DNA of 64,000 bases from Archegozetes longisetosus (taxonomy: Eukaryota > Arthropoda > Arachnida > Sarcoptiformes > Trhypochthoniidae): the NCBI GenBank assembly GCA_018873245.2, contig JAEMBT020000002.1, positions 5,984,001 to 6,048,000 of the forward strand, in the 5' to 3' direction. The stretch's first letter is position 1. Each line of letters starts with the position of its first letter. A model generated the notes under the pieces. The model saw only the letters and a list, made by a program, of their open reading frames with translations. It was not told where the DNA came from and ran no database searches. Position numbers and translations under genes: made by a program. This document shows, in pieces, positions 11,388-22,819 of the stretch.

Positions 11388-13695
11388 TTATTTACTAGTG
11401 ACGATTTTAAGTTTACAATTTGCCTGTTTATACCACCAATCAATTAAATCACTTTTCTCATAATGTTTGCTTTTCGAAGGACTGTTTAGTTTTTTGCAAA
11501 GTTCACAGAAATACATGAAATGCGTTTCTTTCACACAATAATAGTTTTTCCATTGAATATAAGAGTTGTACATACTCTCATTACTGCTGACTGTTTTCAG
11601 ATATTCCGCTAAACTCTTAGGCGATGAGAAGTCGAAGACATCTATGTATGAGTTAAATGGCATTATTTGCTTATAATCAGCTGAACCCAAAACTACCTAA
11701 TGGACAGACAAATAACAAGAGTCAAAAAATTATATAATGAACACAAAAAATAGATCTTAGATTCCGTGTCTGAATTTTTCTAAATATTTAAGAAAACACA
11801 GTTAATTCACTGTTATATCTGAAATGTGTTTTCGTGTTCTATTCATTGTTTAAGTGTCAAATTGTTTGCAGATTTTCATCTCTACTATTCTATTTAGTGA
11901 TACGGCATAAAAACCAGAATTTGAAATGAATTCAACTTTATCACAACAAAAATCCAGTCAAGGCTTTTGGTCGGCTTTTTCAGTTTTCAAAATAACCAGT
12001 ACATAATATATGCAAACAAAAAAATGCAAACCTTTTATTTATTGAAAACAAATAACAACTTTACTATTTTCAGATACAATTTGATACCAATTGAAAGATT
12101 ATTTGTCCAATAATAATAGAATCTGCATCATAGTCCGAAGCTTTCGGACTTTGGTATTAACGGGCCATTAGTTTCCGAAGGTGCTCAACCTTGAATTGGC
12201 GAAGTTTCTCTTTGACTCTGTGGGCAAATTCTTTGTTTCGTTTCCTATTTATTTCTGTAAACTTTCTGTTTTAATTGAAACTTTAAAATGTTTAATTAGC
12301 CTGATTTGTAGGACATTCGGTGGATTTTCATCGCGAGGAATAGTGAATTCAATGCATCTCATGGAGTGGAAACATCATTACGTTCATAAAGCAAAGATAC
12401 TCTATGAGATACATGAGATCCGTTATATTTCTCGCTATGAAAACAAAACCACACCCAATGTCACGTAACTCAGACTAATTGAACTTTTTGGGTTTTAATT
12501 AAAATAGAAAGTTTACAAAAATGGGCGGCAAACAGGACATAAGAAAGAATTGGCCCACAGAATCAAAGAGAAACTTTGCCAATTGAAAGTTGAGTATCTT
12601 CGTGAACTAATGGCCCGCGTAAAGACCAGAGTCTGAAGGGTTTCGAACTATGGGACAGATTTTATTATTAGACAAATGAACTTTCGATTGATATCAAATT
12701 GTATTTGAAAATAATGAAATCGTTAATTTTTTCGACAATTAAAAGTTTCGCACGTTTTTGTAAACACATAATAATATTAAAATTTAAGAATCGTATGAAT
12801 AATAAGAACTCACAGGTATGATATCATATCTGATAGTCCTGAAAAGCTTTTCTGTTACATAGTCTTTGCAAAGCTGTCCAATAAAAATAAATTAATGTAG
12901 CAATAAAGTTTGATAAAAAGAAAACTTAGAACTCACTGAATTTTCAAAAGACAGATAGAATTTGTAATTCTTTGCAATCGTATCAAAGCACGTCCCATTG
13001 CGAGTGCACTCTAATTGTCCACAACGACCATAAATATTGACATCAATGTATTTTTGAAGTTCTTTAACATAATGTTCTCGCTTATTCTCTGTATAACAAT
13101 TGCTTACAATCCAAGCAACGTTCTTGCTTCTATCAAAAAGTGAATAACTGGGTTTCCAATCTTTAGAACATTTAAAAACTCTTCCATAAGGAACAAATAT
13201 ATCGGAATCATATCTGTAACTCATTGTCCAGTTTATTTGATCATTCAGTGGCTCTAACAATTCAGCCGAAGAATGAGACGGTGGTTCCCAATTGAATAAA
13301 ACCCATCTTTGACTAGGTAAGTGGTAATTAGGTAGATCATTAACTTTGATATCTCTCCAGCTGAATAGAACAGCATCACTTTTATCTAATTGATTTCTAT
13401 CTGCTGTTAAAATACAATTAGAATATTGGCATTCGAGTTCATTAAGATCTCTGTCCATCCATTCATTAGTGCCCTGCCATTCGAACCACAAAAGTATTTT
13501 GTAAATTTTGGTCGGACTTGGTTGTCGGACTATATTGCCATTATAGTTGCTTGATGTAAAATTGTAACCAGTATTTCTCGCAGCATTTTTAGAAGTTTTC
13601 TCAATATTAGTCAACAATTTATTTATTTTAAATGTAAATATAATAACAAATAGAAAAACTGCAAAGAATATATACTTCTTGGAAGAATAGAACAT
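11388..13695 (-). CDS. Alpha-1,3-fucosyltransferase-like (GT10), copy 1
   Basis: This is a predicted Golgi type II enzyme transferring fucose from GDP-fucose to glycans. Minus-strand exons are 12937-13695, 12814-12873 and 11388-11696, all phase 0 with GTGAGT donors, giving about 375 residues. An N-terminal anchor (YIFFAVFLFVIIFTF) is followed by a stem and then GT10 landmarks: YKILLWFEWQ, RWVLFNWEPP, NWTMSYRYDSDIFVPYGR, SNC..NKREHYVKELQ, YGRCGQ, YKFYLSFENS joined to LCKDYVTEKLFR, then VVLGSADYKQIMPFNSYIDV and a cysteine-rich C-terminal tail. Length fits the family. Intron 2 carries a foldback (12065-12713). Copy 2 at 30-32 kb shares the exon plan. Acceptor specificity cannot be read from sequence. 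Confidence 0.88.
12065..12713. repeat. Long-arm foldback in intron 2 of GT10 copy 1
   Basis: Arms at about 12065-12310 and 12470-12713 are reverse complements with moderate divergence. Landmarks are GGGCCATTAGTTTCCGAAG on the left against CTTCGTGAACTAATGGCCC on the right, and AAGTTTCTCTTTGA against TCAAAGAGAAACTTTG. The 95-codon open frame inside the left arm (12181-12468) is a by-product of the repeat. Copy 2 of the gene lacks this insertion. Confidence 0.8.
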
Positions 13696-15240
13696 GTTCG
13701 CTATTTAACTCTCACCAAATTTAGGTTTTTCTCTAATAAGGTGAAAGAATGTCAGTAAGACATTTATTATGTCACTAATAAATAATACTATCTTTGTAGA
13801 TATGATTTTATTAGCTGGTACTAGGTAGTATTAGATAGTATTGTATTTCAAGGAATACTAGTCGGCTATCCAAGCGGTTATATACAAGGGTGAACTAAAA
13901 TTTCCTAGTCATAGTAAGTTTAATTAATAAAATATTTTATATCAATTATCAATTTTCAAAATAATGCCCCCAACTTCTATTCTTTTCTGCCACATCGAGA
14001 ACACCTCCTACCACACCTCTATAGAAATAGTATCAAAATATACCTTACAGCTGATTCCATTATACAGTCACTCGGATATCTGGCTTGTATTCTTTGAAAT
14101 ACAAAATTTGAATCGAATTTACAATTAAAATCAATTTTTCAGAATTATCACAAAATATAACAAACTCTTTACACGAATAAATCTATCGATATCATTAACA
14201 AGTTGCGTTTGGCTAAAAACTTTCTGTTTGACTTATAATACGTATATTACTTATCATAATAAATTGTAATTTAGATTATTTCTGTGATTTGTGATTATTT
14301 CTATAGAGCATCACTTTATGAAGCTTAAATAAAAATTGTAATAAAATAAATGCGTCAAACATGTAGAATTTTAGATGATATAAATAAAAATGCATAGTTT
14401 TATCGAAAAAGTTATATATTTGTGAATAAAACCTTCTAAATAGTTTAAGTTATTTGATCTTAAGTTTATTTATAATCGTTTATATTCAACATAAGTTCAC
14501 GTTCAGTACAAACGTAATAAACGTATTTAAATAAGAGAAATTTGGTTAGAAACATTAATAAAATTATGACAACAAATATGACAAGTTTTTCCATTTTCTT
14601 TTATAAGCTCCGAATGATGGTGTTATTTGAACAATAATTGCACGATATTATATAGGCAGTGAATAGAGTACTCTAACATTGACATATATTTTCAACACTG
14701 TTTGATTCGAAAAATTAACTCAGAAACATGACTTAACTAAACAAACTATGTAGTTTATAGTCTAAGCGATACTACTTTTCAGAGTCTACAAAGTTTGTTT
14801 TAAATATTAAAATAGCCTTTGTGATTATTTTGAAAACTTCTGTGGCGACTTTATTCGATCACATCTAAAGTACTTTTGACTGCGATCTCAATGTTTTATG
14901 TGATGAATGTCACGTATCACTTGAACACTATTACATCAATATTTGATCCTTTAAAACCAACTTCACTAGGTTTTTATTTTTAATTAAGTTTTTATATATT
15001 ACAACAGCTCACTTTATGATGATGCAAAGATACTGAAAACTACTGATGGAGAAAACGTTGCTATTCTCCAGAAGTAGTTTTCAGTTACCTGTACAACGTT
15101 TTAGAAAGCTTATCATTTAAACTTTATACCACTAATAAGTCTGCAGTGGCTCTATATTAGGCCATTCAATGTTTTAATTTGATCAAAATGTTATCATTTG
15201 ATCAGCGAGACAGTGTTAGAAAAATAAGTACTCCCTCTGC
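13696..15240. other. Intergenic with one small hairpin
   Basis: No gene is supported. A short inverted repeat at about 15030-15090 pairs CTGAAAACTACTGATGGAGA with TCTCCAGAAGTAGTTTTCAG, probably a small MITE or its remnant. Confidence 0.4.
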
Positions 15241-15242
15241 AA

Positions 15243-15480
15243 TATTGTACAGTGTTGGCAGATTTGTTGAGATCATACTTCCAAAACGAAATTTTCTTTA
15301 CTAACACTTTTGTATTCCTAATCGGTATTATCATATGGTCATATGAATATTCGAAATCATCACATAAGTACTTTTTCAGAAATTCATACTATGCTTTTAT
15401 GAAACGAAAAGAATGCATATAAATTTTACCTATAGTGATATAGTGATTAGGCATCATTAGGGACACAAACAAACTTATTG
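15243..15480. repeat. Partial MITE, same family as 38496-38762
   Basis: The GTACAGTGTTGGCAGATTTG terminus and the following TGTATTCCTAATCGGTATTATC block match the right arm of the element at 38.5-38.8 kb. The opposite arm is not clearly recognisable, so this copy is decayed or truncated. Confidence 0.45.
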
Positions 15481-15699
15481 GATGGAATCAGTAAAAATTG
15501 CAATCTCATATCTTAAGTACTTTTAGAGATGTAAACATGATTATATTATATTATTACGTATTAGTATAAAACAAAGTGGGCCGTGAAGTCCCACTTATTT
15601 TTAAAGCTTTTTTGCCTCAACTTTGTTGGGATGGGGGCAGAAGGTAGACGAACTTCGAGTAAGTATTACTAGACAAGAGCGTTGAGCTTTTATTAAATG

Positions 15700-16760
15700 T
15701 AGTGTGTTACTTGACTAGCCTGCGTCTATAGTTTATTCTGATTTGCATAAAATCGCCAGAAGAAAAGCATATAGTCTAAGAAGGGTCTATCAATTGTACC
15801 CTGAATTTTCTGAAGGAAAACGTCTGAGTGGTAGAAATGACCAACATGAAGGGAAAGAACAGACAGCGACAGCCTATGTACACAAAGAAAGATTATAAGA
15901 TCAATTACTAGAAGACAGAAATTGGAGTACTTTTGAATTGTCAGAAAATTTAGGTGCTAGTATTGCCAATATCAGAACACTTAAAAGAGATAGGGGCCTA
16001 AAAGATTGCCCTCTGTGGGTACTACATGATTTAACATCTCAAAAACAATTGAGAACCAATGTTTATGATGAACATCTTCAAAGATGTAATGCTGATAATG
16101 ATGTTATGTCAAGTATTATTGCTATCAATGATACATGGATTAAAAGTTATGATCCGAATGATCCTAGAAGTTCTCGCCAAAGGCGGTTATCTGTGCAACA
16201 ACTATAAGTTTTGATATGACAAAAGTTTATAATTTTAGAATGATGCTATCTATCTTATTACACATTAAAGACCCACCAAAGTAAGAGTAGTAACTCAAGA
16301 TTAGAAGATGGCGATGATCGTGACTTTTCACAGAAATCAGATGTTTGATTAACGAATTTTACCATAAAACATAAACGTCAATCTTTAAATTACTTTTTGA
16401 AAGAAGTAATAGTCCCAGAGATAAAAAGAAAGCGGATTCATAGACCTATCATCCTCCACTACAATTTGGCACCATATAAACATAAAAAATTAAAGAATTC
16501 TTTAGGGCGAATCAGTAGGGGGAACTAAAACACCCCCTGTATAGTCCCGATATTAATCCCTGCAACTTCGATGGCATAGCGAGAATAAAGAGGTCAAATA
16601 AAGATAAAAGATTTGCTAATGAAGTTCAACTTCAAGCTGCGTGCGAAGTTATAAGAGAAATAAATTTACAAAATAGTGCCACTGGTATCAGACACCTCCC
16701 ACTTCTCTAGGCCTTCGTCAACTAGACAGAAGGCGAATATATTCATTAAACATATAATTA
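15700..16760 (+). pseudogene. Degenerate mariner-type transposase
   Basis: The three forward frames together read like a mariner (Mos1-type) transposase broken by many stops and frameshifts. The best segment (15938-16207) has the mariner WV.HDLT linker motif as WVLHDLTSQ, and INDTWIKSYDPND, where family members have a D-E-T-W catalytic motif; here N replaces the first catalytic D. Further down are remnants of the H-N-A-P-A and Y-S-P-D-L-N-P boxes (around 16460 and 16530) and an ATGIR.LP-like tail near 16680. No terminal repeats could be placed with confidence. It is inactive. Confidence 0.7.
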
Positions 16761-16823
16761 TTTTTTTCCCCTAAAATATACTTTTAAAGATGTGAAATTG
16801 CAATTTTCATTGATCCCATCTAG

Positions 16824-17452
16824 TGTTAAGTGTCATTTTAGAAGCACGATCCAGACTGTCCGCCACTGCATACTACCAAACCCTGATTTATATTATGTCG
16901 TCGCCGAAGAACAGAAATGACTGTCACGTGGCGAAGCTAAAGGCCGACTCTCCGTTCTTCAGCTCACAGGTCCGGAGCTCTTGCGGTAGCAATGCTTTGA
17001 TCCGGAGCGAGAGCAGTGAACAAGAGTTGGTCAGCGATTGAGTGCCTTCGCGAACCTGTCTAGGTGTTTACCCGTGGAAAAAGGAAGAGTGTCTGTGCGA
17101 GCCTTAGATTTAGAGGGAGGGAGACTAGTTGGAAGCGTTCGACGATAGCACTACCTCAACTAAGTCTAAAAAGGAGCCAAAACTTGAAAAGAAAAAAATA
17201 TTTAAATGAAACAGCACTTTTACGTACAAAGGAAAAAACTGACTGACTTTTATTAAAATTCGAGGCTTTTTATACAAATTTTGGACAAGGGCTAACCTTA
17301 GTCCAATAGGAAACTAGTGTCATAAGCACAAGTCCAATGAGGGCTCAGACGGACTAGATGTGGACTCACAAAGTTTGTGAGTTCAGACGGACGGTAAGTT
17401 GACTCACTGGATTTGTGCTCAGGACACCAGTTTGGGAATAGGGAATTACAAG
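16824..17452 (-). mobile_element. Probable LTR and 5' leader fragment of an LTR retrotransposon
   Basis: Read on the minus strand, the segment begins TGTAATTCCC at 17452 and carries a TATA box (GTATAAAAAG near 17275) followed by AATAAAAGTCAGTC at about 17250, the usual U3-R layout of an LTR. A possible LTR end lies near 17070, followed by a more GC-rich leader-like region to about 16830. No gag or pol frame is present and the other LTR is not seen. The boundaries are guesses. A non-coding GC island is the alternative. Confidence 0.35.
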
Positions 17453-17948
17453 TAAGTATTAGGATTAGGGTTTTGATTGCACTTTATATTAGAAAAAGTT
17501 GTTTACATATAGAAATATTTGCATGCAATAGATTTCTTAGAAAATGTTTCTGATTTTTGTTTTGTTTTGTTTTTGTTTATTTTTGTTTAATTGGTTTTTT
17601 TATTACATCTCAATATTTTCATCAAATGAATCTTGAATTATATTATGAATAAATAAAAATGTGATTCAATTAAATCTGTTTTTAGATTTGTTTTATTGTT
17701 AAATTAAATTTTGAACGATTAATAACTTGATTTTTTGACAAATAGAAGTTTCCACTATTTTTCGATTGATTATTAATTAGACTCAATTTTTAAACTGTAG
17801 TTGTACTCAAATTTCTTGTTTTCATATTTTAAAAAATTAACCGAAATACAACGTCGTTTGAATAAAAGTTGACATTGGTTTTAGTGTTTAAAATCAACTT
17901 ACTAATAGGTCCAAAGAAAGGTCTAATAATAATGGCTAGATCTATAGT

Positions 17949-18010
17949 CTCGTATTAGTGCGAGACTTTAGAAAATGCGTGCCGGAGCTGCTAAAGTCTC
18001 GCGCTAATAC
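17949..18010. repeat. Hairpin interrupted by a hAT-type MITE
   Basis: CTCGTATTAGTGCGAGACTT on the left pairs with AAGTCTCGCGCTAATAC on the right around a loop of about 20 bases. The right arm is cut by the MITE at 18011. The same GTGCGAGACTTTAG core recurs at about 21250, so it is a dispersed repeat. Confidence 0.55.
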
Positions 18011-18530
18011 TAGGGTGACCACCTCTGGTTGTCTCATGACGGGACAAAAATATCAAAGAGGGACCCTTACATTTTTAAAAATAAAAATTCGACTTTTATT
18101 AGTTATTACAAATATATAGTTGTCAAACAATACATTCTAATATTAAAACATTGAAAACTATTAGTCATGATTGATTTGGTTGATTTCAAAGGTATACTTT
18201 TGTTAGAAATAGCATCTTTCAAAAGTTATTCGGAAATAAGAAATACTGGTTTATATCAGATATAAGTCAAGGCAGAAAAACTTAATTCTATAACTTTCGG
18301 TTTTAAACCACATGTGTTCAATACATTAAACTGGGTTTCTTAGTCCCTCATCATTTGTAAAATAAATTCATTGTTTGAATTTCCAAGAAATATTTTCTAA
18401 ACACATTTTTCAAAATGAAAGTTGAAAAACAGGACAACTAATTGTCCCGTCGAGAGTTTTTGGTCTGACGGGATTTCTATCTTTAAAAAGACGGGACTGT
18501 CCCATCAAAAAGGGATGGGTGGTCACCCTA
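18011..18530. repeat. hAT-type MITE with AGGGTGACCAC ends
   Basis: The 520-bp element begins TAGGGTGACCACC and ends GGTGGTCACCCTA, with inner paired motifs GACGGGAC on both sides. Flanking octamers GCTAATAC (18003-18010) and ACTAATAC (18531-18538) match at 7 of 8 bases, as for an 8-bp hAT target duplication. No transposase frame is present. Confidence 0.7.
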
Positions 18531-18675
18531 ACTAATACTAATGCTAATATTTAATTAAAAGAGTGTTTCAAAAGTAACTGTATTAGTATTTGTATTGTCA
18601 AATTAATTATTAAATTTTTAGCTTGTATTCACCAGGAAATCCGACTGAATCTAAGTCTAGTTTCATATAGCAAAA

Positions 18676-18777
18676 CCCAAAACTATTAGGTTTTCCCAAA
18701 AAGAATATCGTTTTTAGCGTTATATAACATTTAAAAAACGACATTCTTTTCGGAAAAACCTAATAGGATTAGGGTTG
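18676..18777. repeat. Short foldback MITE
   Basis: Arms CTATTAGGTTTTCCCAAAAA and the complement of TTTTCGGAAAAACCTAATAG face each other, extended outward by AACCC/GGGTT and inward by AAGAATATCGTTTTT against AAAAACGACATTCTT. It is about 100 bp with a small loop. Confidence 0.6.
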
Positions 18778-19162
18778 ACTTAAGTCGGTTTTTGAGCAAT
18801 TCATTAAAATCAATTTCGGATAAATCTAGATTTTTGATAATAGAGATAAACCGAGATTTGCGCTTCACATATGTTTTGCAAAACCTGTATCGGAGCAGGT
18901 TTTACACTATAATACTTGCTCCTTGTGCTCACATTTGTGTGTAAATGCAATTGAAATTATGGAATGTGAAGTTTTTTGGATGATTTTTGGCATTGATTTG
19001 TTCGGAAATGAGAAAACAGAAGAGAAATTTTACAAGATCTAGTTTTGGAGCAAAAGCTAGTTTTTCCAAAGACAGTTAAGAAACTTCATTGGAAGTCCTA
19101 GCTTTACGGTGAATTCCAGCCTTCATCCCTAGAAATAGGATTTTTAGTTAGGTTGGGTTAAG

Positions 19163-19729
19163 TTTCACCTCAACTATTTCACCGATAGTCATCAGATCCA
19201 CAATGGATACTGATGAGTGGCCGTATAGCGAGTTCGAAACACTCGTTATCATATAGATAATTGGTTTTTACAGAGTGGTATTCAAACTTTCGAAAGCTCA
19301 TAACTCTTGAAGCGTTCATCTGATATGTTTAAGACTTATATCGTTGCCCTGAAACTATACTGTCGTTTCTGTAATGTTATTTCAATCAGAGATGCGACAG
19401 CATAGTTCCCGAAGTGACGATATCTTTGGAAATCGTGTGTAAAAACCTTTAAAATGATGTCCTATCACCTATGTTCATCGATGGACCTACTGGAAGAGAT
19501 AATGATATGCACATCATTTCAAAGGTTTTTGTACACAGTTTCCAGAGTTATAAGTCTTAAGCATATCAGATGAACGCTTCAAGAGTTATGAGCTTTTGAA
19601 AATTCGAATACCATTCTTTAAAAGTCAACTAATTATATAGTAACAAGTGTTTCGAACTCGCTATACAGCCACTCATCGGTATCCGTTATAGGTCTGATGA
19701 CTATCGGTGAAATGGTTGTCAGTGAAACG
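19163..19729. repeat. Long-arm foldback element
   Basis: Arms of about 275 bp occupy nearly the whole element. Landmarks are CACCGATAGTCATCAGA on the left against TCTGATGACTATCGGTG on the right, CGAGTTCGAAACACT against AGTGTTTCGAACTCG, and CTCTTGAAGCGTTCATCTGA against TCAGATGAACGCTTCAAGAG. The open frame at 19697-19915 is an artefact at its edge. Confidence 0.85.
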
Positions 19730-19915
19730 TCCGGTACCCATGGTTTGAGGCAGATTCAGGCTCAGTTGTGTATCGTTGAATGCATGATAGTGTTAGATAT
19801 AATGACCACTGAGCTCTTTGATTTCACCCGCTTTAGGTCTTGCGCCACTCTAAAGCTTACCCAAAATCATCCCCTATTTTTAATGATTTTCTGGGAGAAA
19901 TCTAAAAAAAACTGA

Positions 19916-22544
19916 TGGGAGCTGGGGCCAAATGAATTTTTTGTAACCATTTTTCCTCTCATAGACGCAATGTTAAATAATCTTATTTTTTCTAATGAAC
20001 TGTACACGTAAAAAATTTGAATATTCTAGCCTAGGATGTGTCTCTATATTTGCCATAGAACCATGAATTCAAAGGTATTTGTTCACGCACAATTGTTTAA
20101 GCTGAGCTGTCCTTTATATATTGTTTACAGTTTTCGGAGATTTTTCGTAAAAGAACTCTGAAATTGCGACAATCCTTTGTTTCGCATTACGTTCAGGCAA
20201 GCCATTGAATAAAAATTTAATTTTCAATTAATTTTCTCTGTTTTCTTACTTTTTAAATTTTGAATAACCTTGTTCATTAAACGAAAACAAAGAACATTGC
20301 TGGAAAGTCTATATGATTCTGCCTAATTTGGCACTCGGGATCTGATGATATATTTTAATAGAGGTCATCAGTCTGATCAAAATTGCCAATGGGCCCACTT
20401 CCGTACAACTTATAGTTTAAGCGTTAGATGCCGTTAAAGTTTTAAAATGGAATAAAATATAGATTTATTCGGTGGATATTAAAGATATAGAAGAATGGTT
20501 TTCATATTTGTAGTCAGCGTTAAATTCTACATCGAAACCATATATCATATATTCAAAAATCTTAAAATCAAAAAATCGAAAAATTCGAATATCTCGAAAA
20601 CTATTCTATATAAAAATTTTTTGATTTGATATTCGGATTCAGCGTTAAAAATACATATAGATCCGTTTAAAAATGAATGTATAAAAAATATAATGTTCAG
20701 CTTGAATAATTTAAAAAAACCATCAAACATGTCTCACATAGTGAAAACGCTACGATCCACAGGGAGTCGGCCCCCTTAAACTAGGCAAAACTAAAATGAG
20801 GAGTCCGGTGGGGGCGGAGGGTGGGGTCCCCACCAAAATATTACATTTTACATCGTGATTAAATATGTTATCATATATTTAAAAGTATATTATAGGCAGG
20901 CTTTGGCAATGTTCTTTCGAATAAAACCTGAAAATACTTGATAAGTAAAGAGTTGTAACAAAACGCTATGAAAAATGTTTTGATAAACTTTTTGATTCAA
21001 ATAAAAAGTTTAGTCCGCAGTTTGCATGACATATTTTAATGATATTGCGCGTTCTATAAACAATACTTATAATTGCAATAATTCATGATTTTTCGCATTC
21101 AATTTATTGATCTAAACAAAATTATTTGAAATCATCATTTGAATATGAATAATTAATTGATTAATATAAAAATCTTTAATAACGCTCATTTATTGCAAAG
21201 TTTAAATAAACATCACATAATACTACTGTAAGTCTACTATAACTAACATTAGTGCGAGACTTTAGCCAGTCCCATAAATAATCACTTAATGAAGTCTAAG
21301 ACTTGGGACAATTTTGTGAGTGTATTCGACATATTCCACATTTATAATCTCTAACAAAATATTAATGGACCCGTATTAAATATTAATGCTACATTGTAGC
21401 TGTATCATAAATGTGGTACTTCCTCGACGATGAAGTAATAAAAAGATTGTATGTGTATATTTTTTTGTATCAATCTTTGTATAGATATAATAAATGCTTG
21501 AAGCTTGTGCTAAAGAGAGAAACCAAAAACTGCACGACAACTGATATTCAATTGTGGAATCGGGTAGAACAGTCGGTTTCAAATTGATAAATCAAGCTAA
21601 AAGAATTTAAATAAACGATTAATATATAATAACTAATAATCAATTATTCTTCCATTCTTTGTTGTGTCCTTCAATATACTTTTTGGCATATAATTGACGA
21701 ATTTTTGAAGTAATGCGACATTTATTTCGTGAACGAACCTTAAACCTCAAAAGGTTTGAGGTTCGTTCTGAAGCTTACATAATTTTCGTTGTTTGATAAA
21801 ATTGTATTATTTTAACTTTAGTTATAATAAAAAAATTTTAATTAATCATTTTAAAACTCTAGCGTCAACTAATCTCATTTTAAATGAAGCTAATTTTTAA
21901 GACAAACTGTTTTAATAAGTGAAAGTAATGCGAACCATTCATGGGGAAAACAAGAACGAAATACTCTTCAAAGGAAAATAAAATCGACAGAGAAGATAAG
22001 GCAAGTTTTTGGTAGTTGGAACCTCCTAAACATTTTAAACATTGTAAACAATATCCTCAAATTACAATACCGCACGCTTCTTAACACACTTTTCTTTTTT
22101 AATAGGCAGTGCATTAACAGAGAGTCATTTGGTTATTACATATGACATAAGTATACAACTAATTGTATTGAATTTCGATAAACTAATGATCTAAGCCTGA
22201 AGTTCGAGCTCGAGCTCGAGCTCAAGAGCCTTTGCGGTTCATTTATGCTTAGAAGAAGTAGTTTTCATTAATCAGTAATTTTGTGGTCTTTATTTAAAAA
22301 GATTCAACGTAGCAACAGTTAATTGAATTTTCAAAAGTACTTATTTCTTAGTATAAGTGTAAGCAGACGTTCAGGGCTACTGTAGAACCTGAAGCTTAAA
22401 CCACAGGTTCTGAAACTTCGAACCTCTAATCTAAACCTCTTTCAAAATTTGGAACCTGAACCTGAGTCTAAATCTGAGGTTCATATTCGGATTCGGACTC
22501 CCAGGTTCTAAGGTTCATTTATGCTCAGCATTAATTAGAACAAT
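19916..22544. other. Repeat-poor, gene-free stretch
   Basis: No gene is supported. Landmarks are a short GC-rich patch at 20758-20835 with runs of G, another GTGCGAGACTTTAG repeat core near 21250, an (AGCTCG) short tandem at about 22204-22224, and a region of repeated AACCTGA/GGTTC motifs at 22380-22515. The last resembles subterminal repeats of a transposon but has no recognisable partner. Confidence 0.35.
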
Positions 22545-22819
22545 GGGTGAATATGGGCTAATGGGTCTAAAGGGGTTCTCGACCCCCCACCTCCAAGTGT
22601 AATACATCATTGGATTCAGTTCGTCGAGCTGAACATTTTGATATCACACTTGACCACTTCCAACCCGAACCTGACCACTTCTAGACAACTCCCGACGGGA
22701 CTGGCCGACCCCGCCAAGTGATATATCAATGAACTTAGGACATCAAACTGAGCATTTTGATACCTCACTTGATCAATTATCACAAGTAGTTCTCGAGATA
22801 TCCACCATTGTTTGGTTTA

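Noticed and set aside
12181-12468. 95-codon forward frame in the GT10 intron
   Set aside because: Lies in and beyond the left arm of a foldback repeat; no protein-family signal.
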